47,300 nt of DNA, taken from contig SVTV01000022.1 in assembly GCA_015063605.1 (NCBI GenBank), positions 1 through 47,300 on the forward strand, given 5' to 3'. A program made the position numbers and the translations under genes. The notes beneath the pieces are model-generated. The model did not search any database. It saw only the letters and a program-made list of their open reading frames with translations, and was not told the origin of the DNA. This document shows positions 1 through 8,787 of this stretch, in pieces. Position 1 is the stretch's first letter; each line of letters opens with the position of its first letter. Source of the DNA: Oscillospiraceae bacterium. Lineage in GTDB: Bacteria; Bacillota; Clostridia; Oscillospirales; SIG627.

Positions 1-15
1 GTGCTCTTCCGATCT
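1..15. other. Sequencing-adapter remnant at contig end
   Basis: The first 15 bases (GTGCTCTTCCGATCT) are identical to the 3' end of the Illumina TruSeq read-2 adapter. This is most simply untrimmed adapter at an assembly end, not biology. Genomic sequence probably starts at about base 16. Confidence 0.9.
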
Positions 16-16
16 T

Positions 17-49
17 ACCACGATAGATATGTTCAAGATATTCGATTGA
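17..49 (+). CDS. Possible C-terminal tail of a truncated upstream gene
   Basis: One forward frame reads TTIDMFKIFD followed by TGA at 47-49, and a hairpin resembling a terminator lies 60 bases downstream. That would fit the last codons of a gene cut off by the contig end. The stretch is far too short to identify, and another frame stays open slightly longer, so this is a weak call. Confidence 0.2.
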   Translation, partial: TTIDMFKIFD

Positions 50-108
50 CAGTGGCTGAAAAAAACCGAACTATTTCCCGGACTGTTCTTTGATGCAAAA
101 AGTGATAC

Positions 109-145
109 AAAAGTGAAGCGGGATGATTCTGTCGGCTTCACTTTT
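109..145 (+). terminator. Hairpin, probable terminator of the truncated upstream gene
   Basis: A perfect 11-base inverted repeat (AAAAGTGAAGC at 109-119, GCTTCACTTTT at 135-145) encloses a 15-base loop. The A-rich left arm and T-ending right arm fit an intrinsic terminator. The rest of 16-287 holds only the promoter-like TATAAT at 215-220. Confidence 0.5.
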
Positions 146-188
146 GGTATCAAAATACTTAGTCTCTTAAACAATATTCCTTTGCAAG

Positions 189-220
189 TTCACAATTTTA
201 TCACCTTGAGCGGTTATAAT
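189..220 (+). promoter_or_regulatory. Weak promoter candidate for the first two-component system
   Basis: A perfect TATAAT lies at 215-220, about 68 bases before the start codon at 288. The -35 is poor: TTCACA at 189-194 gives a 20-base spacer and ACAATT at 192-197 gives 17. A weak -35 would fit a regulated promoter, but this is inference. Confidence 0.35.
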
Positions 221-287
221 CTAACCGTATGCAGTGGTAATATGTAAACATACAAGGCGTACAGAAAATGAAAGGCAGGTAAATACT

Positions 288-974
288 ATGGATACAGAAA
301 AGAAACTCAGAATACTCGTTGTTGATGATGAAACGAAGATACGCGGAATCATCAAGAAGTATGCCGAATTTGAAGGCAACGAGGTAGAAGAAGCCTCCGA
401 CGGTATGGAAGCCGTCCTCATGTGCAGAAAAAAAGAATACGACATAGTCATAATGGATATAATGATGCCCGAGCTTGACGGCTTTTCCGCTTGCCGCGAG
501 ATACGTAAAAAATCCAATGTTCCGATAATCATGCTCTCTGCGAGAGGTGAGGAATATGACAAGATACACGGCTTTGAATTGGGTATAGATGATTATGTTA
601 TGAAGCCTTTTTCTCCCAAGGAGCTTATGATGCGTATAAACGCCATCTGCAACCGCATAAACAAATCAAAGATGGAAGAAAAGCAGGTATTCAATGCAGA
701 GGGTCTTACAATAGACTTTACTGCAAGAATAGTATATATCGAAGGAGAGAGAGTGGATATGTCCCCCAAGGAATATGAGCTCCTCTTCTACATGGTAAGA
801 AACAGAAACATCGCTCTCACAAGAGAAAAGCTTATCTCCGATGTTTGGGGATATGATTTCTACGGCGATGACAGAACTCTCGACACTCATATTAAATTGC
901 TCAGAAAGAGCCTCGGTCCGTGCAGCAAATATATTGTTACACTCCGCGGAGTAGGATACCGTTTTGAAGGATAA
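288..974 (+). CDS. OmpR/PhoB-family response regulator
   Basis: A cytoplasmic DNA-binding regulator of 228 residues. The receiver domain (about 6-120) has the acidic pair D13/D14, the phospho-acceptor D57 in MDIMMPELDG and the conserved lysine in DDYVMKPF. The C-terminal winged helix (about 135-228) carries TREKLISDVWGYDF and ends RGVGYRFEG, as in OmpR/PhoB proteins. The ATG at 288 was chosen because GAAAGGCAGG lies just upstream; an in-frame ATG at 234 would add 18 unrelated residues. The downstream histidine kinase is the evident partner. The stimulus and target genes cannot be read from the sequence. Confidence 0.93.
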   Translation: MDTEKKLRILVVDDETKIRGIIKKYAEFEGNEVEEASDGMEAVLMCRKKEYDIVIMDIMMPELDGFSACREIRKKSNVPIIMLSARGEEYDKIHGFELGIDDYVMKPFSPKELMMRINAICNRINKSKMEEKQVFNAEGLTIDFTARIVYIEGERVDMSPKEYELLFYMVRNRNIALTREKLISDVWGYDFYGDDRTLDTHIKLLRKSLGPCSKYIVTLRGVGYRFEG

Positions 975-1053
975 TACTGAAGGTACATCGGAGGTAAGAT
1001 CGGGAAGCTTCAGACGCAATTGCGAAAACGATTCCTCGGAATGGCGTCCGGGT

Positions 1054-2658
1054 ATGCCCAAATCAATGATGGGAATAAAACTGCGTTTGATAGCTTATTT
1101 TCTCGTCTTTGTTTTTGCAATAATATTCTTTTTGTGGGTTTTTCAGATACTTCTTCTCGATGAGTTTTATAAGGCGGTTAAAACGGAAGAAATAAAGAAG
1201 TTTTCACAGACCATACGCCATGTGGAAATAGCGGACCTTCCCGAATACCTTGAAAGCAGTGCCGCCTATGAGGATATATGCGTTGTTGTATACGATTCCT
1301 CGTTGAACAAGATACTTGAGTCAAAGACCGATTCATTTCCATTTATCAAGCTGATGGATAAGGATTTCGTATCTGATCTTTATTCTCATACCGTGCTGAA
1401 CGGCGGGCATTTCTTAAGAACGTATAAGCTGGGCGACTTCTCATATGACAGCCCCGATGACGATATTACTCCGGAGAATTATAACGCGGAGGCGGGCAGA
1501 TCATTACCGGATACCTCAGGTAAGTTTTCCGGAAACGGTTTTGCAGGTGCTTCCGATTACAGATATCCCGATGTACATAATCCGCAGCTTGTGGGTGCAT
1601 ACAGAAAGTATGCCGAGATACAGAGTCTCATATATTGCTCGGTGCAGAACAGAGCCTCGGGAGAAAAGTGCTTTGTTATAACAGCAAGCATCATATCTCC
1701 CGTTGATGCCATAAAGAGAACACTTAATGTACAGCTCGGTATTATTATAGTGCTTCTCGTTTTTGCCGCTGTTGTAATGTCTGTGGTAATATCAAAGAAG
1801 ATATCAAAGCCTATAATAGTTTTAAACAGCGAGGCAAAAAATCTTCCCGACGGAAAATTCACCATGCCCTCCAAGGAGATACTTTATAAAGAGATCTCCG
1901 AGCTTGCACAGACTCTTGATTATGCGGCTGATGAGATATCAAAGGTAGAATCTCTGAGAAAGGAATTGATCTCCAATGTATCTCACGACCTGCGTACTCC
2001 TCTTACACTTATTTCGGGCTACAGCGAGGTTATGAGGGATATTCCCGGTGAAAATACCGCAGAAAATCTTCAGATAATAATTGACGAGACTAACCGTCTT
2101 AACAGACTCGTTACCGATATGCTTGATATATCCAAGCTTGAAAGCGGTATGTCCGAGGCGGAAAAGGAAGTGCTCTCTCTCACCGACCTTGTTGAATCGA
2201 TCCTTTACAGATATGATAAGCTCGTTGAAAACGGCGGTTATCAGATCAAATTCAATTTCGATGAAGAGGTATATGTCAACGCCGATGATACAAAGATGTC
2301 TCAGGTGGTCTATAATCTTGTCAATAATGCCATTAATTACTGCGGTGATGATAAGCTCGTTGTGGTAAATCAGAAGGTGATAAAGAACGGCAGGAAGGTA
2401 AAGCTTGAGGTCATAGACAACGGTGTCGGTATAGCTCCCGAAAAACTTCCGCTGATATGGGACAGATACTATAAAGCGGACAACACCCATAAGCGTGCCA
2501 GCGTCGGCTCCGGACTCGGCCTTTCCATCGTAAAGAAGGTCCTTGAGCTCCACGGATGCGAATACGGTGTTGAGAGCGAGCTGGGAAAGGGAAGCTGCTT
2601 CTGGTTCGTTCTTGATGTATGTGATCCCGAAAAGGACAAGAACCAGAAACAAAAATAA
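1054..2658 (+). CDS. Membrane sensor histidine kinase, partner of the regulator at 288
   Basis: From the ATG at 1054 it has a first membrane helix (about 9-34), an extracytoplasmic sensor of roughly 190 residues, a second helix (about 225-247), HAMP, HisKA with phospho-acceptor H311 in SNVSHDLRTPL, and HATPase_c with N-box NLVNNAINYC, DNGVGIAPE and GSGLGLSIVKK. All catalytic boxes look intact. The start is uncertain: a TTG at 964, overlapping the regulator's stop, stays in frame and would add 30 polar residues, while two further ATGs follow at 1066 and 1069. None has a strong ribosome binding site. It is almost certainly co-transcribed with the preceding regulator. The sensor segment matches no domain I recognise. 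Confidence 0.9.
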   Translation: MPKSMMGIKLRLIAYFLVFVFAIIFFLWVFQILLLDEFYKAVKTEEIKKFSQTIRHVEIADLPEYLESSAAYEDICVVVYDSSLNKILESKTDSFPFIKLMDKDFVSDLYSHTVLNGGHFLRTYKLGDFSYDSPDDDITPENYNAEAGRSLPDTSGKFSGNGFAGASDYRYPDVHNPQLVGAYRKYAEIQSLIYCSVQNRASGEKCFVITASIISPVDAIKRTLNVQLGIIIVLLVFAAVVMSVVISKKISKPIIVLNSEAKNLPDGKFTMPSKEILYKEISELAQTLDYAADEISKVESLRKELISNVSHDLRTPLTLISGYSEVMRDIPGENTAENLQIIIDETNRLNRLVTDMLDISKLESGMSEAEKEVLSLTDLVESILYRYDKLVENGGYQIKFNFDEEVYVNADDTKMSQVVYNLVNNAINYCGDDKLVVVNQKVIKNGRKVKLEVIDNGVGIAPEKLPLIWDRYYKADNTHKRASVGSGLGLSIVKKVLELHGCEYGVESELGKGSCFWFVLDVCDPEKDKNQKQK

Positions 2659-2672
2659 AATGTTTTAAAGAG

Positions 2673-2719
2673 AAAAACATCCGAAAAGACGATATTTTTT
2701 CGTTTCTTCGGGTGTTTTT
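2673..2719 (+). terminator. Intrinsic terminator after the first two-component system
   Basis: A long imperfect hairpin (left arm 2673-2691, right arm 2701-2719) starts 15 bases after the kinase stop. The arms run AAAAACATCCGAAAAGACG and CGTTTCTTCGGGTGTTTTT around a T-rich loop, with a few mismatches. The right arm ends in five T. Confidence 0.6.
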
Positions 2720-2727
2720 GCTTTCGG

Positions 2728-2758
2728 TTACAATTTGGAAATAAATAAGTGATATAAT
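2728..2758 (+). promoter_or_regulatory. Weak promoter candidate for the second two-component system
   Basis: TTACAA at 2728-2733 and a perfect TATAAT at 2753-2758 are separated by 19 bases, longer than optimal. It lies between the terminator and the start at 2802, where a promoter is expected. Confidence 0.4.
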
Positions 2759-2801
2759 AATTACAGAACGGGAATTTTTTACGGAAAACGGAGACGAAGA
2801 C

Positions 2802-3449
2802 ATGGTAAAAATACTTATCGTTGAGGATGAAAAGCCGATAAACGATCTTGTGAGATTCAATCTTGAGCTCATGGGATACGAATGTACTCAGGTCTTTGAC
2901 GGAAATAAGGGGGTGGAAGAGGCATGCAAGCAAAAGTACGACCTTATTATCCTCGATGTGATGCTTCCCGAAATATCGGGCTTTGAGATAATGGAATATA
3001 TAAAGGGAACTCCCGTGATCTTTGTTACGGCACGTTCGTCACCTCAGGATAAAATAAAAGGCTTGCGTCTCGGAGCTGACGATTATATTACAAAACCCTT
3101 TGATATTTTAGAGCTTACCGAACGAGTCAAGGCGGTCTTGCGAAGAACGAAGAAAGATACGGGATTTTTCGAATTTGATGATATACGTATAGAATTCGAT
3201 AACAGAAGAGTCTTTAAAAAAGGAAATGAGATATTGCTCAAGCCGAGAGAGTTCGATCTTCTTGAGGTTCTTGTAAACAATCGGAATCTTGCTCTTTCAC
3301 GTGAAAGGCTTCTCGATCTTGTGTGGGAATTTGATTATGAAGGCGACACACGTACCGTTGATGTTCACATTCAGAGACTTCGCCAAAAGCTCGGTATTTC
3401 AGACAGAATAAAAACAGTATACAAAACGGGGTATAGGTTAGAGGTCTGA
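2802..3449 (+). CDS. OmpR/PhoB-family response regulator (second system)
   Basis: A 215-residue regulator with a receiver domain (about 2-115) containing the acidic pair E8/D9, phospho-acceptor D52 in ILDVMLPE and lysine in ADDYITKPF. The C-terminal winged helix has SRERLLDLVWEFDYEG and ends KTVYKTGYRLEV. A CGGAGAC motif sits just before the ATG at 2802. The next gene, 45 bases on, is its kinase. It is only moderately similar to the regulator at 288, so the two systems look like distinct paralogues and not a recent duplication. Confidence 0.94.
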   Translation: MVKILIVEDEKPINDLVRFNLELMGYECTQVFDGNKGVEEACKQKYDLIILDVMLPEISGFEIMEYIKGTPVIFVTARSSPQDKIKGLRLGADDYITKPFDILELTERVKAVLRRTKKDTGFFEFDDIRIEFDNRRVFKKGNEILLKPREFDLLEVLVNNRNLALSRERLLDLVWEFDYEGDTRTVDVHIQRLRQKLGISDRIKTVYKTGYRLEV

Positions 3450-3494
3450 AATTTAATTTTCAGACGAGTTCGCCGGAAAGGAATAGTTAGAAAT

Positions 3495-4856
3495 ATGAAA
3501 ATGAGATTCTGGCAGAAAACGTATTTATTCACTCTTGTTCTTTTTCTTATTTGCCTTAATATGGGTATAATCTCTCTTGCAATGTACACATACCGAAAAA
3601 ATGTATCCGCCGCAGAGAATGCCGTTTCGGCAGAGCAGTATTATATTGCCATGTCCTTTGAACGGGACTACGCCGATATTAAAGCCGCCGAAAATGCGAC
3701 CGATGCATTTCTTCTGATGCAGTCTTACGGCATTTATTACCGCGTAAGAGATGTTTATCTTGCCTTTGAGGAAAACGGAGAAGCGGTATATTCAAATTTC
3801 AGAGATGAATACAGTATTTCCGAAAACACATTGCTTCACACACAGCTTGACGGTAAGCGTCATATCCTTATATCTTCCGAAATATGCGATGGTAAATACG
3901 ATCTTATTTTTGCAAAAAATGTGGAGCACCTCGATTCGGAATTCCGCTCCCTTACAATGATATATGTACTGACCGCATCCGCCGTTTCGATGCTTCTTGC
4001 AGTCTGTCTCTATTTCATTTTGAAAAAGCTGTCGGAGCCGTTGGATAAGCTTCGATGCGCAACCGAGCTTATAAGCTCGGGAGATTTTTCAGTAACTGTC
4101 GAGGAAAAGGGAAACGATGAATTTTCTCTTCTTGCGGGAAGCTTCAATTCCATGCTGGCAAAAATCAATGAGCAGATGGCATCATTGGAGCGTGAAGCCG
4201 AAAGAAAGCAGATGCTCGTAGATAATATGGCGCATGAGCTTCGGACGCCGCTTACAAGCATACACGGTTATGCCGAATATATAGAAAAAGCAAATATCAC
4301 CGAGGAACGGAGAATGATCGCCGTAAAATATATCATGTCCGAAGCCGAACGGCTGCAAAAAATATCGGAAATACTCCTTGACGGTGCATTTATACGCGGA
4401 AATGAAATAGAAATGTCGGAGGTGGATATTTCGGAATTACTTTACGATACCGCAGAAAAACTTGAAATTAAGGCGGAAAACGCACATGTAACTATCTCCT
4501 GCAAAGCTTTTCCCACCGTTGTACGGGGAAATAAAACTCTTCTTTCAATGCTGATATATAACCTTACGGAAAATGCAGTAAAGGCTTGTGAAAAGGGTGG
4601 TAAAGTAAAGCTTTCATGCTTTGACGATACGATTGTTGTGGAGGATAACGGAAAGGGTATGACCGAAGAACAGCTTCTTCATATAACGGAGCCCTTTTAC
4701 CGTACGGATAAATCACGCTCCCGTGCCGATGGCGGTGCGGGTCTCGGTCTTGCCCTTTGCAAGCAGATAGTAAACACCCACAATGCCGAAATGATCTTCG
4801 AATCGGAGCGGGGCTTGGGAACAAAAATATTTATTCATTTTACAACTCGGAAATAA
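3495..4856 (+). CDS. Membrane sensor histidine kinase (second system)
   Basis: A kinase of 453 residues with membrane helix 1 (about 10-32), an extracytoplasmic segment (about 33-152), helix 2 (about 153-176), HAMP (about 177-230), HisKA with H247 in DNMAHELRTPLTSIHGYAEY, and HATPase_c with N-box NLTENAVKAC, DNGKGM and GGAGLGLALCKQ. The start at 3495 follows GGAAAGGAA with normal spacing. It pairs with the regulator just upstream. The external segment is about 120 residues, shorter than in the first kinase, so the two probably sense different signals. Confidence 0.94.
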   Translation: MKMRFWQKTYLFTLVLFLICLNMGIISLAMYTYRKNVSAAENAVSAEQYYIAMSFERDYADIKAAENATDAFLLMQSYGIYYRVRDVYLAFEENGEAVYSNFRDEYSISENTLLHTQLDGKRHILISSEICDGKYDLIFAKNVEHLDSEFRSLTMIYVLTASAVSMLLAVCLYFILKKLSEPLDKLRCATELISSGDFSVTVEEKGNDEFSLLAGSFNSMLAKINEQMASLEREAERKQMLVDNMAHELRTPLTSIHGYAEYIEKANITEERRMIAVKYIMSEAERLQKISEILLDGAFIRGNEIEMSEVDISELLYDTAEKLEIKAENAHVTISCKAFPTVVRGNKTLLSMLIYNLTENAVKACEKGGKVKLSCFDDTIVVEDNGKGMTEEQLLHITEPFYRTDKSRSRADGGAGLGLALCKQIVNTHNAEMIFESERGLGTKIFIHFTTRK

Positions 4857-4868
4857 GTCGGATATGAT
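4839..4868 (+). promoter_or_regulatory. Candidate promoter for the 4943 gene
   Basis: TTTACA (4839-4844) and TATGAT (4863-4868) are 18 bases apart and straddle the kinase stop codon, about 75 bases before the start at 4943. It suggests the exported protein can be transcribed apart from the two-component genes. Confidence 0.5.
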
Positions 4869-4942
4869 ATGATAATAAATACGGTGTATACTTTAGGCAC
4901 GATCAAAATAGCGGATCGAAAAAACAAGAAAGGAATTTTATT

Positions 4943-6508
4943 ATGAAAAACAATTTCAGATTTTTTGCGGCGGTATTATCTCTCATCCTCATTTCCGCTG
5001 TAATACTGTCCACGGGAATGTATATCGTTTCCTCGGACAGCGGGCTAACGAAAAAATACAATATTGATTCGATAGCCGTAAATATGACAAAAGACCTTGA
5101 GAAGCTTAAAAACGAGCACCATGGCTACGATCATGCGGCTTACCAAAACGAGATGGAAAAGAAATTTTCGGAAATGTCGGAAATATCCGAATCGGGTAAA
5201 AGGATAACGGTAATATCCGAAGAGTTTCTCGAAAATTATTGGAAAGATATCAAGGAAAGCGGTGAAAAAAGATCGCTTACCCTGGATGAGGTAAAATTTA
5301 TAGTCGAGGATTCGGCAAGGATATACTTCGAATATGATGAATACGTGCTTCCGCAGTGCGAGGAGTATTGCTATGAGCACAGCAGAATGCTCATCGGAAG
5401 AGACCTGCCCAACGGTACTGTAACCATGTTCCCCTTGGGAAAGGAAGGACTTAACAAGAATTTTAAACACGTATGCCGTGATATATATACCATCATCCTT
5501 TACCGTCTGGCAGCACTTTCCACAGCCGATGCATTCATTTACGGCGAGGAAGCGGTACGAGAGCTGGAAAAAAACACCGCTGATTTTGACAGTGATCTTC
5601 TTGAATCGATCTTTTACATCCCCTCAAATTCGGATCCCTTTGAGGTATCGGAAAAGGACGGCAATGCATGGTATGAACTTATCACCATGCAGGGCGGCAT
5701 GGAGGGAGATACAATGCATATGTCTGCGTTCAGATTCACACCGGCCGAAATACCTACGGTCGATCTTTTGTTCGGCTCGGGTGCCGTGGGATTTGTTTTT
5801 CCGACAACCGATATGAAAGCGACTCAGAGTGACTGCATTGTAAATATTGTTGACAGAAGCGTAACTGATGATATCCCGACTGCCGAAGGCGTGGAGAAAT
5901 TCTATGAGAACGAAATGTTCGAATACTATTTCACATCCGTGAAAAGCGAATATGTGATTGCGGTAATGTATGACGGCAGAGAAATGACACTGAGTGAAGC
6001 CTTGGAAAAGGGATATACCGATCCGTCCGAATTTGAAAAATACGCCTTCGAATACTTCAGAAAGGTCAAGATGACAGATCATGATGAAGGCACCTATGCA
6101 CACTGGTTTACCGACACGGCGGTCTATACCGATAAGCTTTCCGATTATTATACTTATCCCGCAAAGACTGTTATCACAAGCTTGACCGAGCTTAATGCTT
6201 ATACGGAAGATGTAAGATCAAAAGGTGCATTCGTTACAGACAGAAAAAATGCAGATGTTCCTTCCTTCGATGAATGGACTGACAAGTATACCGACGAATG
6301 GTTCGGCAAGAATACTCTCGTCATAATAAATCTTATGGGTGACTCTGAGAAAATGCCGGTTGTAAACAAGATGATCGTAGAAGAAAGCAAGATCACTCTC
6401 TTTTTCTCACCAAAGCATATGGGTACAAAACGGGATCAGCTTTATACGGTATTTTTCGAAACCGATAAGACCGATATCGAAGAAGCAGCGGTGATCGGCT
6501 GGGAATGA
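4943..6508 (+). CDS. Exported or membrane-anchored protein of unknown function
   Basis: I do not recognise this 521-residue protein. It begins with a short basic end and a hydrophobic segment (about 7-29, FFAAVLSLILISAVILSTG), so it is exported or anchored by a signal helix; there is no lipobox cysteine. The remainder is hydrophilic, rich in Asp, Glu, Tyr and Phe, without other membrane segments or visible catalytic motifs. The start follows AAGAAAGGAA at normal distance. It lies 86 bases after the second kinase and ahead of a terminator, so it may be an accessory sensor or a target of that system; that is inferred from position alone. Confidence 0.85.
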   Translation: MKNNFRFFAAVLSLILISAVILSTGMYIVSSDSGLTKKYNIDSIAVNMTKDLEKLKNEHHGYDHAAYQNEMEKKFSEMSEISESGKRITVISEEFLENYWKDIKESGEKRSLTLDEVKFIVEDSARIYFEYDEYVLPQCEEYCYEHSRMLIGRDLPNGTVTMFPLGKEGLNKNFKHVCRDIYTIILYRLAALSTADAFIYGEEAVRELEKNTADFDSDLLESIFYIPSNSDPFEVSEKDGNAWYELITMQGGMEGDTMHMSAFRFTPAEIPTVDLLFGSGAVGFVFPTTDMKATQSDCIVNIVDRSVTDDIPTAEGVEKFYENEMFEYYFTSVKSEYVIAVMYDGREMTLSEALEKGYTDPSEFEKYAFEYFRKVKMTDHDEGTYAHWFTDTAVYTDKLSDYYTYPAKTVITSLTELNAYTEDVRSKGAFVTDRKNADVPSFDEWTDKYTDEWFGKNTLVIINLMGDSEKMPVVNKMIVEESKITLFFSPKHMGTKRDQLYTVFFETDKTDIEEAAVIGWE

Positions 6509-6560
6509 TACTTAAAGTTTTATTATCTGCATTTTAAGTTTTCATTAACTGAATATATTG

Positions 6561-6596
6561 AGGCGGCGGAGCATTATCTCTTGCCGCCGTTTTATT
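6561..6596 (+). terminator. Intrinsic terminator after the 4943 gene
   Basis: GGCGGCGG at 6562-6569 can pair with CCGCCG or GCCGCC at 6583-6589 around a loop of about 14 bases, followed by a T-rich stretch (TTTTATTATAT). Confidence 0.75.
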
Positions 6597-6606
6597 ATAT
6601 GACCAC

Positions 6607-6635
6607 TTGACAATGTGTTCAAAATGGTGTATTAT
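6607..6635 (+). promoter_or_regulatory. Strong sigma-A-type promoter for the SGNH/GNAT pair
   Basis: A perfect TTGACA (6607-6612), a 17-base spacer and TATTAT (6630-6635) lie just after the preceding terminator and 72 bases before the start at 6708. One clear promoter drives the genes at 6708 and 7838. Confidence 0.85.
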
Positions 6636-6707
6636 ATTACAAAGAGCAATTGCTTTTTTACCCGTGAATATTATGGGAATTTTCGAAGGGATATTTTTTT
6701 ATTGTAA

Positions 6708-7841
6708 ATGGCACAAAACAGAAGAGCGGCAAGAAAGAGAAAGAGACAGCAGATAACATATATTGCGGTAGTTGTCTTTTTCGTTCTTATGATCTCCTTG
6801 CTCGTAATAATGATAAACATAATAAACAACAGAGAAGAGCTTCCTTTATCGACAGAAGGCAAGCCCGATCATACGTTGGAACAGACGGGAAACGTCGATA
6901 CCGCTCCCGTTACATTACCTGCAACGGGAACCGATACCCCTAAGTCTTCGGAGCAGCCTCCCGAAACGAAAACTCCTCCCGTAACTTCGGAGCCTCCGAA
7001 GACGGAAGAGCCTCCCAAAACGGAAGAGCCTCCCAAAACGGAAGTACCGCCGAAGACAGAAGAGCCTCCCAAAACCGAGACTCCTCCCGACACCTCGGAT
7101 AAACAATGGAAAGCTCCCGATTTCAAGAGCAACGACGATATAATCACCTTTACCGACAGCCTTTATTCATCGGGAACGGTATCTTCGGATATATCAAAAT
7201 TCTCCATGGAGGGACTTTATCCCGGTACTCTTCTCAGAGAAACGGAATCCGCAGGTGACGATTACAAAGATGCCACGGTCTATATAGGCGACTCCACAAC
7301 CTTGGGGCTCAGGACATTCAAAAAGCATCCTAATGATATGGTATACGGCTTCGGTTCGCTTACTTATTACGATGCCATAGAGAAGAAGGTAACACTTCCC
7401 GACGGTACGGAAGGGCTTATAAGCGAAGGTATAGCAAAGCACAAGCCCGAAAGAATAGTCATAACTCTCGGCATGAACGGAATAGGATTATCATCGTTCA
7501 AGGAAAAAAATTTCCTCTACTACTTCGGAAAATTTATAGATCAGATAAAGAACGCTTCTCCCGATTCCGAGATAATCATCCAATCCGTTACACCCGTAAC
7601 GGAATCTCACAACAACAAGATGAAATATCTTAAAAACGAGAGAATAAACAGATGCAATCTTCTTCTTTGCGGACTTGCGGAATTTAAGGGTGTATATTTC
7701 CTTAATACTGCGGAGGTCCTCAAAAACGAAAAGGGACACTTCAGAGACGATCTTGCAAGCGATGCCGAGGTTCATCACAATCAGAAAAGCTATGACCTTT
7801 GGTTCAAATATTTAAAGGAGCACGCAACAACACTTCAATGA
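6708..7841 (+). CDS. Membrane-anchored SGNH/GDSL hydrolase-like protein with proline-rich stalk
   Basis: A 377-residue surface protein: basic N-terminus (RRAARKRKRQQ), one membrane helix (about 17-40), a Pro/Thr/Glu stalk with EPPKTE-type repeats (about 94-128), then an SGNH-like domain (about 185-375). The nucleophile block is IGDSTTLG (Ser196), and GMNGIG (255-260) corresponds to the block III Asn loop. The C-terminal block reads DAEVHHNQKSYDLW (His356/His357) where DGxHLNxxGY is usual, so the catalytic Asp is shifted by one residue or missing. A carbohydrate or peptidoglycan O-acyl esterase or transferase role is inferred. The purine-rich GAAGGG is 17 bases from the ATG, a long spacing. 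The stop overlaps the next start (ATGA). Confidence 0.85.
   Translation: MAQNRRAARKRKRQQITYIAVVVFFVLMISLLVIMINIINNREELPLSTEGKPDHTLEQTGNVDTAPVTLPATGTDTPKSSEQPPETKTPPVTSEPPKTEEPPKTEEPPKTEVPPKTEEPPKTETPPDTSDKQWKAPDFKSNDDIITFTDSLYSSGTVSSDISKFSMEGLYPGTLLRETESAGDDYKDATVYIGDSTTLGLRTFKKHPNDMVYGFGSLTYYDAIEKKVTLPDGTEGLISEGIAKHKPERIVITLGMNGIGLSSFKEKNFLYYFGKFIDQIKNASPDSEIIIQSVTPVTESHNNKMKYLKNERINRCNLLLCGLAEFKGVYFLNTAEVLKNEKGHFRDDLASDAEVHHNQKSYDLWFKYLKEHATTLQ
6990..7085 (+). repeat. In-gene repeats encoding EPPKTE units
   Basis: About five imperfect 18- to 21-base repeats encode EPPKTE, PPKTEE and PPKTEV blocks of the stalk. Such a linker typically spans cell wall. The DNA repeats make copy-number change by slippage possible. 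Confidence 0.8.
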
Positions 7842-8737
7842 ATACTTTAATTTACAGAGAACACGTAAAATATATCTGTGATACCTTTGAGTATCCCGAG
7901 GGAGCAAAGGAAGCCTTGCTCGAATGCTTCGACAAGCTTACCGCAGGCGAAAGCAAGCTTTCTCTCTATGTCGATAAATATGATGCCGATGAGCCCGCCG
8001 ATCTGAGAGCGGGGCTCAGAGAAATATCCGAGGAAGCAAAAGAAAAGGGCGCAGAGGATTATACGGCTCAGCTTCTCCTGTTTGTCTGCCTTGCAAGAAG
8101 ACTGAAGGAAAGATATGCCGAAAAGGGTATCGATGAAAAGATCTGGTTCGATTCCGTTGCCGATCTCAAGTGGAAGCTTATAGAGTGCTATAAGCTTTAC
8201 GGTATATGGGGCTCCTTTGTTGCGGGCTGGTTCATAGGATTCTTCAATATGACAAGATTTGCTCTCGGAAGACTGCAGTTCGAGCTTATCAGCTTCAATA
8301 AGGAGTACGAAAAGGACGGAAACGTCATCCATGAGGGCGATACCGTAATTAATATCCATATTCCTTCAAGCGGCCATCTGACACACGATCTGTGCGAGGA
8401 TGCATATAAAAGGGCTGCCGAATTCTTCAAGGACAGCTTCCAAGGTAAGAGAACGGTATTCCATTGCTCTTCATGGCTTCTTTTCCCTCACAACAGAGAG
8501 ATACTTTCACCCAAGTCCAATATAATAAGCTTCATGGATGATTTCGATATATTCGATATGGGTTACTACGATAATTACGATGAATTGTGGAGATTCTTCT
8601 ATAAGAAGTACAACGGCAATCCCGATGACCTTCCCAATGAGCTTTCCATGCAGAGAGGCTACATAAAGTGGATCAAGGCAGGAAATAAAACAGGATGGGG
8701 CAGAGGCGTATTTTTCTACAACACCCACAATGAATAA
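7838..8737 (+). CDS. Two-domain GNAT-like acyltransferase (NAT_N plus GNAT_C type)
   Basis: A soluble 299-residue protein. The N-terminal part (about 1-125) is helical; the C-terminal part has INIHIPSSGHLTHDLC, SFQGKRTVFHCSSWLL and a late GYIKWIKAG, which I recognise from the Firmicutes family annotated as acyltransferase-domain protein with NAT_N and GNAT_C domains. Substrates of the family are unknown to me. No signal peptide is present, so it acts in the cytoplasm. Its ATG overlaps the preceding stop as ATGA, giving translational coupling to the SGNH protein, which hints that the two act in one modification pathway (inference). Confidence 0.82.
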   Translation: MNTLIYREHVKYICDTFEYPEGAKEALLECFDKLTAGESKLSLYVDKYDADEPADLRAGLREISEEAKEKGAEDYTAQLLLFVCLARRLKERYAEKGIDEKIWFDSVADLKWKLIECYKLYGIWGSFVAGWFIGFFNMTRFALGRLQFELISFNKEYEKDGNVIHEGDTVINIHIPSSGHLTHDLCEDAYKRAAEFFKDSFQGKRTVFHCSSWLLFPHNREILSPKSNIISFMDDFDIFDMGYYDNYDELWRFFYKKYNGNPDDLPNELSMQRGYIKWIKAGNKTGWGRGVFFYNTHNE

Positions 8738-8787
8738 TAGAATCTGATCAAACGGTTTGTTTGAAATTCTGCATAAGGAGTATTTGT

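Noticed and set aside
288..4856. Recent duplication of one two-component system
   Set aside because: The regulators share only general family motifs and the kinases' external domains differ in length and sequence, so they look like separate old paralogues.
6869..7147. Minus-strand open frame rich in Gly, Val and Ser
   Set aside because: It is the reverse reading of the proline-rich stalk repeats and has no ribosome site or family similarity.
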